Positions 35,998-45,205 of a DNA stretch of 64,000 nucleotides are shown piece after piece. Under the pieces are notes generated by a model. The model saw only the letters and a program-made list of their open reading frames with translations. It searched no databases and had not been told where the DNA came from. The translations under genes were made by a program, and so were the position numbers. The stretch is from the NCBI GenBank assembly GCA_039640505.1, contig CP046865.1, positions 248,001-312,000 on the forward strand. The letters run 5' to 3'. Numbering within the stretch: position 1 is the stretch's first letter; every line of letters begins with the position of its first letter. The DNA comes from Rhodobacteraceae bacterium Araon29 (GTDB taxonomy: Bacteria; Pseudomonadota; Alphaproteobacteria; Rhodobacterales; Rhodobacteraceae).

Positions 35998-38900
35998 ATG
36001 GTGGATCAAAACATAGACACCTCGCACGATATGCTAACACAGGCTGCCAACTTCCTTGTATTTGGCTCTTTGCATCTCGATAGCACAACAGATCCTATAC
36101 CAGTGACCCCTGTGCTGCCCTTTAATGACGCCCCCAAGATCGTTATCGACGGAGCGCCAGATTTGTTTGAGGCCCTGAAGTGGCAAAACCGGCTGAGCAA
36201 CACATTGCATGGCCGAACGCAGGAATACAGCGCCCTTAAAAACTGGTTGCTTGATGAGCCAAAAGGCATCTCGGTGCGTTTGGTAAGCGGCGTCGGCGGC
36301 ACCGGAAAAACCCGTCTTGCAGCCGAGCTTGCACAAGAGTTTCGCGGCAAAAACTGGACTGCAGGATTTCTGGTGCGCGGCAGCTCTGACAAGCCGCATG
36401 TATTTGATCTAACCGGCACAAGTGGGCTTTTGCTTATTATCGATTACCCAGAAGAGCGCATGGAGTTTATCCGCGATCTTGCCCAACGCATCATCGATAT
36501 CCCCGATCACCTGACCGAATATCCGATCCGCATCCTTTTGCTATCGCGCCAGCGCCATGAGGATTGGAGAGAGCTTGCAAATACCCTTGGCGGTCGCTTT
36601 GGGCAGTCGGAAATCGCCACCCTTGGTGAACTTGGCCATGATCAAGCGCTGCTGCTGATCCAGCAAACCGCCAAGGCTTTTGCCGGTCTTGTTGGTGGCC
36701 CCCCTGTGCCGGACAAGGACAAACTAAGCAACTGGCTGCACAAAGAAGCCAGCCATAGAACCCCGCTGATTGCCATGGCGGCGGCGCTGCATGGGGTGCT
36801 GACCGATAATGGCGACTATCCGATCGGTGCCCATGCGGTGATCGATGCGCTTGTTCGGCGTGAAGAGTCCCGCGTAAGCGCCCTGTCACGCGATCGCAAG
36901 CTGGGGGAGCGCGGGCTAAACCGTCTTATGGCGCTGGCCGCGCTAAGCGAGCATGGGCTGACAGAAAGCGAGATGTTGAAACTTGCAAAGCTTGAGGCCG
37001 TGCCTCTGGGCGGCCAACAGCTGAAAGATGCGCTCAAACCAACACCGTTTTGGCAACAGGGCCCAAGCGGCTGGTGCATTCCGCGTCTGCTGCCCGATAG
37101 GATGGCGGCCTGTTTTATGGCCCGAACCCTGCTTGATGATCCCGATCACCGGCTGGCTGATTGGCTTTTTGTACCCGCAGCGCAGCAGGGGGGCGCCTTT
37201 GGCGGCACGCTCAGCCGTGTGCTGTTTGATATCATGGGCGGCGCAAGCACATGGCGGCCCACCTTGGACACCGCATTGACCGAAATGCTTGAACACGATC
37301 CAGCCAGAATTTTAGCCTTTGAAGCCATTGCCTTTCAAGAGCCCACCAGTTTTTCTGCCGGTTTTGCAGCAAAAGTTATCACCGGCCTGCTGTCCGCATC
37401 AGATCTGAGCCCGGATCAACGGGCGGGCCTATTGAACAATTACGCGAACAGGCTTTCCGAGTTGGGGGACCGGCAAGGCGCGCTGGGGCCGGCACAAGAG
37501 GCGTTGGAGCTGCGCCGCCAGCTGGCCCATGACAACCCCGCCGCCTTCACCCCTGATCTGGCATCATCGCTAAACAATTACGCGGAAACGCTTTCCGAGC
37601 TTGGGGACCTGCAAGGCGCGCTGGGGGCGGCACAAGAGGCGCTGGCGCTCTTCCGCCAGCTGGCCCATGACAACCCCGCCGCCTTCACCCCTGATCTGGC
37701 ACTGTCGCTGAACACTTACGCGCTGAGGCTTTCCGATCTTGGGGACCCGCAAGGCGCGCTGGGGCCGGCACAAGAGGCGTTGGAGCTGCGCCGCCAGCTG
37801 GCCCATGACAACCCCGCCGCCTTCACCCCTGATCTGGCATCATCGCTAAACAATTACGCGCTGAGGCTTTCTGATCTAGGAAACTGGCAAGGCGCGCTGG
37901 GGCCGGCACAAGAGGCGCTGGAGCTCTACCGCCAGCTGGCCCATGACAACCCCGCCGCCTTCACCCCTAATCTGGCAAGGTTGTTTAACAATTACTCGAC
38001 CATGCTTTCCGATCTTGGGGACCCGCAAGGCGCGCTGGGGCCGGCACAAGAGGCGTTGGAGCTGCGCCGCCAGCTGGCCCATGACAACCCCGCCGCCTTC
38101 ACCCCTGATCTGGCATCATCGCTAAACAATTACGCGTCCATGCTTTCCGATCTTGGGGACCGGCAAGACGCGCTGGGGCCGGCACAAGAGGCGCTGGAGC
38201 TCTACCGCCAGCAGGCCCATGACAACCCCGCCGCCTTCACCCCTAATCTGGCAGCATCGCTGCACAATTACGCGAACAGGCTTTCCGAGCTTGGGGACCG
38301 GCAAGGCGCGCTGGGGTCGGCACAAGAGGCGTTGGAGCTGCGCCGCCAGCTGGCCAAGGATAACCCCGCCGCCTTCACCCCTGATCTGGCAGGATCGCTA
38401 AACAATTACGCGCTGAGGCTTTCCGATCTAGGAAACTGGCAAGGCGCGCTGGGGCCGTCAAAAGAGGCGGTGGAGCTCTACCGCCAGCAGGCCCATGACA
38501 ACCCCGCTGCTTTCGCCCCTGATCTTGCAATGTCGCTGAACAATTACGCGAACAGCCTCTCCGAGCTTGGGGACCGGCAAGGCGCGCTGGGGGCGGCACA
38601 AGAGGCGCTGGCGCTCTTCCGCCAGCTGGCCCATGACAACCCCGCCGCCTTCACCCCTGATCTGGCAATGTCGCTGAACACTTACGCGCTGAGGCTTTCC
38701 GAGTTTGGGGACCGGCAAGGCGCGCTGGGGTCGGCACAACAGGCGGTGGAGCTGCGCCGCCAGCTGGCCCATGACAACCCCGCCGCCTTCACCCCTGATC
38801 TGGCATCATCGCTAAACAATTACGCGTCCATGCTTTCCGATCTTGGGGACCGGCAAGGCGCGCTGGGGCCGGCACAAGAGGCGTTGGAGCTGCGCCGCCA

Positions 38901-39204
38901 GCTGGCCCATGACAACCCCGTCGCCTTCACCCCTGATCTGGCACTGTCGCTAAACAATTACGCGACCATGCTTTCCCGGCTTGGGGACCGGCAAGGCGCG
39001 CTGGGGGCAGCACAAGAGGCGGTGCGCACCCTTGCGCCGCTTTTTACCGCGCTGCCAGATGCTTATGGGCAGAATATGGCGGTGATGGCGCAAAATTACA
39101 TCAAGCACTGTGAAGAGGCGCAAACCCAAGTTGATGAGGTGCTACTTGGCCCGATTGCCGAAACCTTGCAAGCCTTGCAAAACAAAGCTGACCCCCCAAC
39201 CTGA
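35998..39204 (+). CDS. STAND-like P-loop ATPase with about 12 TPR-type repeats
   Basis: This is 1068 residues from the ATG at 35998; a TTG at 35974 is also in frame. Walker A VSGVGGTGKTRLAAEL (residues 98-105) and Walker B GLLLIIDYPEER (144-152) define an NTPase, followed by a helical region to about residue 475. The C-terminus is eleven 46-residue repeats plus a degenerate twelfth, built on LNNYALRLSDLGDPQGALGP and AQEALELRRQLAHDNPAAFT, a TPR_10/12-like hairpin. STAND proteins with C-terminal repeats sense ligands, and in bacteria many are antiphage sensors. A small gene follows 12 bp later. No obvious N-terminal effector domain is seen. Confidence 0.85.
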   Translation: MVDQNIDTSHDMLTQAANFLVFGSLHLDSTTDPIPVTPVLPFNDAPKIVIDGAPDLFEALKWQNRLSNTLHGRTQEYSALKNWLLDEPKGISVRLVSGVGGTGKTRLAAELAQEFRGKNWTAGFLVRGSSDKPHVFDLTGTSGLLLIIDYPEERMEFIRDLAQRIIDIPDHLTEYPIRILLLSRQRHEDWRELANTLGGRFGQSEIATLGELGHDQALLLIQQTAKAFAGLVGGPPVPDKDKLSNWLHKEASHRTPLIAMAAALHGVLTDNGDYPIGAHAVIDALVRREESRVSALSRDRKLGERGLNRLMALAALSEHGLTESEMLKLAKLEAVPLGGQQLKDALKPTPFWQQGPSGWCIPRLLPDRMAACFMARTLLDDPDHRLADWLFVPAAQQGGAFGGTLSRVLFDIMGGASTWRPTLDTALTEMLEHDPARILAFEAIAFQEPTSFSAGFAAKVITGLLSASDLSPDQRAGLLNNYANRLSELGDRQGALGPAQEALELRRQLAHDNPAAFTPDLASSLNNYAETLSELGDLQGALGAAQEALALFRQLAHDNPAAFTPDLALSLNTYALRLSDLGDPQGALGPAQEALELRRQLAHDNPAAFTPDLASSLNNYALRLSDLGNWQGALGPAQEALELYRQLAHDNPAAFTPNLARLFNNYSTMLSDLGDPQGALGPAQEALELRRQLAHDNPAAFTPDLASSLNNYASMLSDLGDRQDALGPAQEALELYRQQAHDNPAAFTPNLAASLHNYANRLSELGDRQGALGSAQEALELRRQLAKDNPAAFTPDLAGSLNNYALRLSDLGNWQGALGPSKEAVELYRQQAHDNPAAFAPDLAMSLNNYANSLSELGDRQGALGAAQEALALFRQLAHDNPAAFTPDLAMSLNTYALRLSEFGDRQGALGSAQQAVELRRQLAHDNPAAFTPDLASSLNNYASMLSDLGDRQGALGPAQEALELRRQLAHDNPVAFTPDLALSLNNYATMLSRLGDRQGALGAAQEAVRTLAPLFTALPDAYGQNMAVMAQNYIKHCEEAQTQVDEVLLGPIAETLQALQNKADPPT
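37431..39087 (+). repeat. Tandem 138-bp coding repeats (TPR region)
   Basis: Twelve units of 138 bp (46 codons) run in frame with the STAND gene. Most positions are identical at the DNA level, for example GCCCATGACAACCCCGCCGC in nearly every unit. Variation is concentrated in a few codons such as LRR/LYR/LFR and ASM/LRL/NRL. This suggests recent expansion by slippage or recombination, with diversification at selected surface positions. Confidence 0.9.
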
Positions 39205-39216
39205 AAGGACCCCACA

Positions 39217-39633
39217 ATGGATCCCGCTGCCCTTTTTATTGCAACAACCCTAGCCGCCGCCGTTTTAAGCGAAACGGCAAAGGATACCTATGGCGCGCTT
39301 AAGGCAAAACTGGCCGATGTGTTTGAGATCAAAGATGAACTCGCCATTTTAGAAAAAAAACCAGGCAGTGAGCCATACCTACAAGAACTGGCTGAAGAGA
39401 TCGCCAAAAAGGGCGCTGCGGCGGATCAAGATATAACTCAGCTTGCAAAGGCGCTTGCAGAAGAGCTTAAACAAAACACCCCCCAAGATACCCGCACCGC
39501 GGTTCTGATTGAGCAAATCAAAAATAGCCAACTGGAAATGGGCGAAATACACACCGAAGGCTCATCCCGTGTTGCAGTGCGCAATATAAAGGGTTCCAAG
39601 GTTAAAATTGGCAATGTCACGGCCAAATCCTAA
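39217..39633 (+). CDS. Hypothetical partner of the STAND-TPR gene
   Basis: This is 138 residues, starting 12 bp after the STAND gene. The N-terminus (DPAALFIATTLAAAVLSETA) is hydrophobic and helical, the middle is charged helix, and the end (SSRVAVRNIKGSKVKIGNVT) is beta-rich. I do not recognise the family. Its tight linkage to a STAND NTPase lacking an evident effector suggests an effector or adaptor, but the sequence does not show this. It is the last cargo gene before the distal end of element 1. Confidence 0.6.
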   Translation: MDPAALFIATTLAAAVLSETAKDTYGALKAKLADVFEIKDELAILEKKPGSEPYLQELAEEIAKKGAAADQDITQLAKALAEELKQNTPQDTRTAVLIEQIKNSQLEMGEIHTEGSSRVAVRNIKGSKVKIGNVTAKS

Positions 39634-39791
39634 GCCCCGCGCCTTGGGCCCTTTCACCTTAGATACTGTTACGAGCCTGCCTCCTATTCGGCGCAGAGCG
39701 TTCCCACTGTACTCAATGGCGAGCCTAATTTTAGGAGTATTTTCCAGCAAAGCCTCATGCGTTAAGAAAAGAGCAATAGTTCCGTGTGGAT

Positions 39792-39905
39792 TAAGGCAAA
39801 GTCGTTGAAACGTATAAGGCAAGGTTGATGAGACAGAAATTTAGCGCCTGAACAATTTCAATGGGTTACAAAAGGCGATGAGGAAAACTTGCTTGGGATT
39901 CCACA
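39792..39905 (-). repeat. Distal end of Tn7-like element 1
   Basis: Three inverted TnsB-type repeats lie at 39793-39811 (AAGGCAAAGTCGTTGAAAC), 39816-39834 (AAGGCAAGGTTGATGAGAC) and 39880-39905, the last ending in CCACA. The 114-bp block recurs with only 2 differences at 53866-53979, the distal end of element 2. Confidence 0.88.
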
Positions 39906-39910
39906 CCAAA
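39906..39910 (+). other. Target-site duplication CCAAA (copy 2)
   Basis: CCAAA lies exactly between the ACA end of element 1 (39905) and the TGT end of element 2 (39911). It serves as the shared duplication of both insertions. Confidence 0.85.
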
Positions 39911-40165
39911 TGTGAAATCCCAAGCGACTTTGCCTTATATTTTCTGATTTTGACCTCACTTAGTGACGAACAATCGGCCAAGATATTGTTCTATCGTATA
40001 TTTCTAAAACCTCACTCCCAACGCCCTGTCTCACAACCTTTCCTCATGGGCGCGTATTGCTGTGAAATCTCAACCAACTTTGACCTATGTGCAGCAAACT
40101 TAACTCAAACCTAGGGGGGAATGCGGACGTTCGCTGCGAGTTGCGCCGACGTCCGCTGAGCGGAC
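39911..40165 (+). repeat. tRNA-side end of Tn7-like element 2
   Basis: It begins TGTGAAATCCCAAGCGACTT and carries related direct repeats at 39911, about 40028 (GTCTCACAACCTTTCCTCAT) and 40061 (TGTGAAATCTCAACCAACTT). It ends with the palindrome GTCCGCT-G-AGCGGAC (40151-40165). It is a different end lineage from that of element 1, but close to the block at 54115-54367 (roughly 87% by eye). Confidence 0.8.
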
Positions 40166-40407
40166 TATACCGCCATTTGGCACAAGTTTTTCAACGGCAG
40201 CTACACGCACAACGCGTCTGCAGCGACGATCAGCATTTGCCGAAAATGACCGTCCACTGCATTGCAATATTTGTAGCTTTCTGGGCTGGTGTCGGCCATT
40301 CGCTAGGCTATTAACCAGGGCGATAAATGCGAATTAACTGATCGGTTGCAGCGACAGCTGAGTGTCTGAACCTAGGGGTGGCTCATATCAAATGAAATGC
40401 GTTCTGG
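40166..40407. other. Gap before the ABC permease stop
   Basis: Together with the transposon end, nearly 500 bp lack a gene. No conserved frame or clear terminator is seen. Confidence 0.5.
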
Positions 40408-41328
40408 TTATCCGCTTGGGCGAAACGGTTTGGCTAGCGAAACAGGAAAATCCAACGCCATTGCCTGACGGTTTCGGGATATCAACACCAGAACGACAAT
40501 TGTTGCGATATAGGGCAATGCAGAAAGCAATTCGGACGGCACTTTGAGACCGATTGCCTGACCCTGCAATTGCAGGATTGTCATACCGCCAAATAGCCAA
40601 GCACCGAAAATAACGCGTTTCGGGCGCCATGCCGCGAATACCACCAGTGCCAAGGCGATCCAGCCTCGGCCAGCCGTCATGTTTTCAACCCAAAGCGGCG
40701 TGTAGACCAACGACAGATACGCCCCGCCCAATCCGGCCATAGCACCGCCGAACATCACCGCCAAATACCTGATCTTGATCACCTCAAAGCCGATTGCATG
40801 AGCCGAATCCGGGCTTTCACCGACAGCACGTAGGGTCAGTCCTGATTTTGTTCTGTACAAAAACCAGCTGACCAACCCGAACATGACAAAGGAGAAATAA
40901 ACCAGCGGATCGTATTGAAAAAATATCTCCCCTACCACTGGGATGTCGGAAATGCCCGGAATATGGATTGGCTTAATAGCCTCAACAGGAGTGCTGCCAA
41001 ACCCCCGCCCGACAAAAGCCGAAACACCTGCCCCGAAGATCGCCAAAGCCAATCCCGCAGCATATTGGTTTGTCATGAACGTCAGTGCCAGAATTCCGAA
41101 CAACAGCGACGCAATTGTCCCGGAAACTACGGCTGCCAAAAGGGCGACAATCATCGGATAGCCAGCGAAATGCGCCCAGACGCCAAAGGCTGCGCCAACC
41201 AGCATCATTCCCTCGATCCCAAGGTTCAGAACACCAGATTTTTCAACGATCAACTCACCCAATGCCGCGAAGATCAGCGGAGTAGCGGCAATGATGGTCG
41301 CCACAAACATGGAGATAAAAAGATCCAT
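40408..41328 (-). CDS. ABC permease of BMP-family nucleoside/purine importer (YufQ-like)
   Basis: This 306-residue membrane protein has about eight helices. It contains FAALGELIVEKSGVLNLGIE and GMMLVGAAFGVW, the signature of the second permease in BMP-type importers, and GLGGAYLSLVYTPLWVENMT. Its ATG overlaps the end of the first permease by 1-3 bp. It is last in the BMP-ATPase-permease-permease operon. The neighbouring Ndm-like genes suggest that the cargo is a methylated purine or a nucleoside. Confidence 0.9.
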   Translation of the reverse strand: MDLFISMFVATIIAATPLIFAALGELIVEKSGVLNLGIEGMMLVGAAFGVWAHFAGYPMIVALLAAVVSGTIASLLFGILALTFMTNQYAAGLALAIFGAGVSAFVGRGFGSTPVEAIKPIHIPGISDIPVVGEIFFQYDPLVYFSFVMFGLVSWFLYRTKSGLTLRAVGESPDSAHAIGFEVIKIRYLAVMFGGAMAGLGGAYLSLVYTPLWVENMTAGRGWIALALVVFAAWRPKRVIFGAWLFGGMTILQLQGQAIGLKVPSELLSALPYIATIVVLVLISRNRQAMALDFPVSLAKPFRPSG

Positions 41329-42398
41329 CAGTGTGTCCTCACGTCAAGTTTTCGAATTCGGAAATTGATCAGGAAATTACTGGCCAGCAAAAAGAACAAG
41401 AGCATTCCCTGAAAAATCAGCGCGATTGATGATGGCAGGCCAAGTTTCAATTGAACGGTTTCGCCACCCAAATAAAGCAGCGACAACAACAGCCCACCCA
41501 ACACGATACCAAATGCATTCAGCCTCCCGATGAAGGCCACGATGATAGCCGCAAACCCATACCCCGGCGATATTTGCGAGGACAGTTGGCCCAGCGGGCC
41601 CGAAACTTCGGTCATTCCGGCAAGTCCTGCGGTTGCCCCAGAAACGAGCAGGCCAACCCAAATTGAAGCTGAAGCATTAAAACCTGCGAACTTCGCTGCT
41701 GCCGGGGCAACGCCGCCTGTAGACAACTTGTAGCCCAGAAAACTGCGCTCCATAAAGAACCAGGTAATGACAACCGCGACGACCGTGAAAAAGATCGATG
41801 TGTTCAAACGGTAGGAATAGCTAAAGACGTCGAACATCCCGGCATAGGGCAAAAGTGCGGTCTGTGGAAAATTGAAACCGTCTGGATCGCGCCATGGACC
41901 ATGAACAAGATAGGACAGAAACAGCCCCGCTACATATGTCAACATCAGCGTAACTAGTATTTCGTTTGTGTTCATCCTGTCTTTGAGAAACGCCGGAATT
42001 GCCGCCCAGCCAGCACCTGCAATCATTCCCGCGATAACCATTGTCGGCAGCAGCAGGAAGCTATCTTGCAAAGGCGAAAACAACCCAACACCAGCGGCAG
42101 CAATGGCCCCCATAATCAATTGCCCTTCCGCGCCGATGTTCCATACGTTGGCCCGGAAACCAACCGCCAGACCGCAGGCAATCAGGATCAACGGGGATGC
42201 CTTGAGGAGCCATTCGGAAATGCCGTTCATTGTTGTCAAAGGGGCCACAAAAAACGTGTAAAGCGTGACAAATGGATTAAGCCCCAGCGATAGGAAAAAC
42301 ACCGAGCTAATCAAGATCGTCAGCGCAGTAGCTATCAGAGGTGCCGCCACCGCCATGCGCCGGGACGGCTCTGCCCTAGGTTCGATTTTATAGAGCAT
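41328..42398 (-). CDS. ABC permease of BMP-family nucleoside/purine importer (YufP-like)
   Basis: This is about 356 residues from the ATG at 42398 (MLYKIEPRAEPSRRMAVAAP), chosen over 42446 because it overlaps the ATPase by only 11 bp. Family blocks are KASPLILIACGLAVGFRANV, WNIGAEGQLIMGAIAAAGVG and LLVSGATAGLAGMTEVSGPL. It forms the channel with the other permease. Confidence 0.9.
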   Translation of the reverse strand: MLYKIEPRAEPSRRMAVAAPLIATALTILISSVFFLSLGLNPFVTLYTFFVAPLTTMNGISEWLLKASPLILIACGLAVGFRANVWNIGAEGQLIMGAIAAAGVGLFSPLQDSFLLLPTMVIAGMIAGAGWAAIPAFLKDRMNTNEILVTLMLTYVAGLFLSYLVHGPWRDPDGFNFPQTALLPYAGMFDVFSYSYRLNTSIFFTVVAVVITWFFMERSFLGYKLSTGGVAPAAAKFAGFNASASIWVGLLVSGATAGLAGMTEVSGPLGQLSSQISPGYGFAAIIVAFIGRLNAFGIVLGGLLLSLLYLGGETVQLKLGLPSSIALIFQGMLLFFLLASNFLINFRIRKLDVRTH

Positions 42399-43935
42399 GT
42401 TCAACGCTTTCTGAAAGGGTATTGATGTTGTCAGCAACTTTGCCAATTCCAGTCATCAACAAACCTACCTCCTCAACATTCGTTTCGGCGCGGTTCAGTG
42501 AATGCGACAATTCTCCATTGCTGATTACGTAAATCCGGTCGCAAATTTCAAACAGCTCTTCGAGTTCTTCGGAGATCACAACCACTGCCTGCCCGGACCG
42601 GCTCAAATCGATAAGCGTTTGGCGGACATAGGCGGCAGCACCCACATCAACACCCCAGGTTGGTTGTGAAACCAAGAGCACTTTGGGGGCCAATTCAATC
42701 TCACGACCCATGATGAACTTTTGCAAGTTGCCGCCAGACAAGCCGTGCGCCTTGGCTTCCGGCCCCGTGGCCTTGACGTCGTATTTTTCGATAACCTCTG
42801 CTGTAAAGGCGCGGGCTTTTTTGCGATCTGCCATGCCGTTCTTGACCATTCCTTTACGGTGCGCAGTCAACAATGCGTTTTCAGATAGCTCAAAAGGGGG
42901 CACGGCACCGCGCCCTAGGCGTTCTTCGGGAACAAATCCAAGTCCCAGATCGCGGCGTCGGCCCGCATCCAGATGCCCAATTGGGCGGCCTTCCAGCACA
43001 ATATCTTCTGCCGCGTTGCAGATGCGCTCACCGCTAATTGCCGCCGCCAGTTCGCCTTGACCATTGCCACTTACCCCGGCAATCCCAACGATCTCGCCAC
43101 CAAACGCTTCCAGGCTGATCCACTTCAGCGACGTTCCAACCACGCTTTCTGACGCCAAGTTCAGGTTCTCGACCGACAACAGTGGCAAATCGCTCACTTC
43201 GGACGGCTCGACCATCATTGTAGGCAGATCGCTACCGACCATCATTCGCGCCAGCTCCGAGGAGCTGACTTTTCGCGGATCAGCTTCTCCAGTGACTTTG
43301 CCGCCACGCAAAACCGTGGCCGAATGACAAAGGTCTCGCACCTCATCCAGCTTGTGGCTGATATAAAGAATACTACAGCCTTCGTCGGCCAACTTGCGCA
43401 GCGTTTCAAAAAGGGTCTGAACGGCTTGCGGTGTCAGAACCGACGTAGGTTCGTCCAAAATCAGCAGCTTCGGTTCCCTGAGCAGACAACGCACGATCTC
43501 TACTCGCTGGCGTTCGCCGACCGACAGCGACAATACTAGCCGATCAGGGTCAATCGGCAGCCCATACTTCTCTGACACTTCTCGGACACGTTCCGCCAAC
43601 GGCTTTAGGTCCAACTTGCCGGGCATCGACAACGCGATGTTTTCGACGACCGTAATAGACTCAAACAACGCAAAATGCTGGTACACCATCTCAATGCCCA
43701 GATCGCGCGAAACTGCTGGCCCGTGCTCGGGCACCACAGAACCGTCATACAGTATTTCGCCTGCATCAGCGGGCGAAGCACCGTAGATGATTTTCATCAA
43801 CGTGCTTTTACCTGCGCCGTTTTCACCCAGAATTGCGTGGATTTCACCGGGCAGTACAGACAGGGATACGTCGTCATTTGCCTTCACACCGGGGTATGAC
43901 TTGCAGATGCCACGAAGTTCCAACCGTGGGGTCAT
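42388..43935 (-). CDS. Double-cassette ABC ATPase of BMP-family importer (YufO-like)
   Basis: This is about 515 residues from the ATG at 43935 (MTPRLELRGICKSYPGVKAN). The first cassette has Walker A ILGENGAGKSTLMKIIYG, signature LSVGERQRVEI and Walker B LLILDEPTSVLTPQ. The second cassette is degenerate at Walker A (GIAGVSGNGQGELAAAI) but keeps the signature LSGGNLQKFIMGREI, as is usual in RbsA/BMP-type ATPases. It energises import with the two permeases. Confidence 0.93.
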   Translation of the reverse strand: MTPRLELRGICKSYPGVKANDDVSLSVLPGEIHAILGENGAGKSTLMKIIYGASPADAGEILYDGSVVPEHGPAVSRDLGIEMVYQHFALFESITVVENIALSMPGKLDLKPLAERVREVSEKYGLPIDPDRLVLSLSVGERQRVEIVRCLLREPKLLILDEPTSVLTPQAVQTLFETLRKLADEGCSILYISHKLDEVRDLCHSATVLRGGKVTGEADPRKVSSSELARMMVGSDLPTMMVEPSEVSDLPLLSVENLNLASESVVGTSLKWISLEAFGGEIVGIAGVSGNGQGELAAAISGERICNAAEDIVLEGRPIGHLDAGRRRDLGLGFVPEERLGRGAVPPFELSENALLTAHRKGMVKNGMADRKKARAFTAEVIEKYDVKATGPEAKAHGLSGGNLQKFIMGREIELAPKVLLVSQPTWGVDVGAAAYVRQTLIDLSRSGQAVVVISEELEELFEICDRIYVISNGELSHSLNRAETNVEEVGLLMTGIGKVADNINTLSESVEHAL

Positions 43936-44011
43936 AGCAATATCGCCTTTGAAATGGGAGTTAGAGTCGCCCAAAATTGTCAGGTCGGGCGATCCATTTT
44001 CTCGGTAACAC

Positions 44012-45115
44012 TTAACCGAGATTGCCGATCATACCTTGGACAAACCAGTTGAACCCGCGGATGTCACCATCCGCCAGAACGCCGCCTGCCTCAACCCGCA
44101 CATTGCCATCCTGATCCTTCAATTCACCAGCATAGGGGTGCAACGAACCTGCAATAATATCAGTCCGCGCTTTTTCAGCAGCTTCGATTGCTTCTGCCGG
44201 TAAATCGGAATTGTACGGGGACATTTGCACCACTCCCTCCGCGAGGCCGTTCCAGCGCTCGCTTGTAGCCCACGTGCCAGCGGCGACATCTTTTGCAGCC
44301 TGTACATAAACGGGTGCCCAGTTCAGCGTGAAAGCCGTCAGATGCTTACCATTACCAAACCGCGCCATGTCGCTTGCATATCCAACTGACCACGCGTCAT
44401 TTTCCCCGGCAACCTGTACACCTGTTGCTGTGTCCGTCATCGAACAGATCACATCGCAACCCTGCGCAATCAGCGTTTTGGCAGCTTCCTTTTCCTTGCC
44501 CGGATCGAACCAGGAGTTCAGGAAAATGACGTTGCAGGTGATATCGGGATTCACACTTTGCGCACCGCGCAGCAATGCGTTTGCCGGGCCCACAATATCT
44601 GGGATCGGGAAACCGCCGATAAAGCCAATCTTGGCCGATTTCGAGACATGCCCAGCTGTCACACCGGCTACATATATGCCCTCGTAATACTTCGCTTCGA
44701 ACGTTCCGAGGTTGTCCAGATGTTTGATGCCTGAGCAATGCTCGAACACGGTATCGGGAAAGCGCGGCGCAACCTTTTGCATTGGTGTTCCATGCGAAAA
44801 GCTGGTGCCAAAAATTAGATTGTTACCGGAACCCGCCAGCTCTCTGAATACACGCTCGGCGTCCTGCGGGCGGAATATGTTGTCAATTACGGTAACTTCA
44901 ACTTTGTCCCCAAACTCCGCTTGAATGGCTTCGATCCCCAGGCTGTGTTGCTTGGTCCAGCCAATTTCTGAGACCGGCGAAACATAAACAGCCCCGATTT
45001 TCAGTGTATCTGCGGCACTGGCGATCCCTGGCAGCCCGGACAGGCCCGAGGCCAAACCAGCTGCAACTCCGTATTTGAGAATATCTCTTCTTGTTGCGTG
45101 TTTCATTGTCGTCAT
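44012..45115 (-). CDS. BMP-family ABC substrate-binding protein with Tat-type signal
   Basis: This is 367 residues. The N-terminus TRRDILKYGVAAGLASGLSG, followed by PGIASAA, is a twin-arginine signal with a likely AxA cleavage site. The mature protein has the BMP (PnrA/Med-like) fold: LKIGAVYVSPVSEIGWTKQH, IFGTSFSHGTPM, HCSGIKHLDNLGTFEAKYYE, then GFIGGFPIPDIVGPANALLR. BMP proteins of this type bind purine nucleosides or related bases in the periplasm. It is the first gene of the importer operon, 90 bp after the GntR gene. Confidence 0.9.
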   Translation of the reverse strand: MTTMKHATRRDILKYGVAAGLASGLSGLPGIASAADTLKIGAVYVSPVSEIGWTKQHSLGIEAIQAEFGDKVEVTVIDNIFRPQDAERVFRELAGSGNNLIFGTSFSHGTPMQKVAPRFPDTVFEHCSGIKHLDNLGTFEAKYYEGIYVAGVTAGHVSKSAKIGFIGGFPIPDIVGPANALLRGAQSVNPDITCNVIFLNSWFDPGKEKEAAKTLIAQGCDVICSMTDTATGVQVAGENDAWSVGYASDMARFGNGKHLTAFTLNWAPVYVQAAKDVAAGTWATSERWNGLAEGVVQMSPYNSDLPAEAIEAAEKARTDIIAGSLHPYAGELKDQDGNVRVEAGGVLADGDIRGFNWFVQGMIGNLG

Positions 45116-45205
45116 CCCTATTCGTCCTTGTTAGTGTTGCGTAGTATAGTCGTCCTGTAATTTCCGATATCGCCCTGTGGACGGCTTGCACGATCCGGAT
45201 GTTCG

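Larger units (their letters stand above)
14283..39905 (+). mobile_element. Tn7-like transposon 1 (25.6 kb), inserted beside tRNA-Ala
   Basis: It is bounded by TGT (14283) and ACA (39903-39905), flanked by CCAAA on both sides, and has inverted arrays of TnsB-type repeats at its ends. Inside are tniQ, tnsA, tnsB and tnsC, then cargo: an IS66 remnant, an MBL/E2-E1-JAB/patatin operon, IS66 plus IS110, a beta-helix protein and a STAND-TPR gene pair. No Cas genes are present, so targeting is likely through TniQ recognition of the tRNA-Ala region. The transposition gene set looks complete. Confidence 0.85.

Noticed and set aside
37431-39087. Regular direct repeats that could be read as a CRISPR or satellite array
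   Set aside because: The 138-bp period is a multiple of three, stays in frame with the STAND gene and encodes TPR hairpins. There are no unique spacers.
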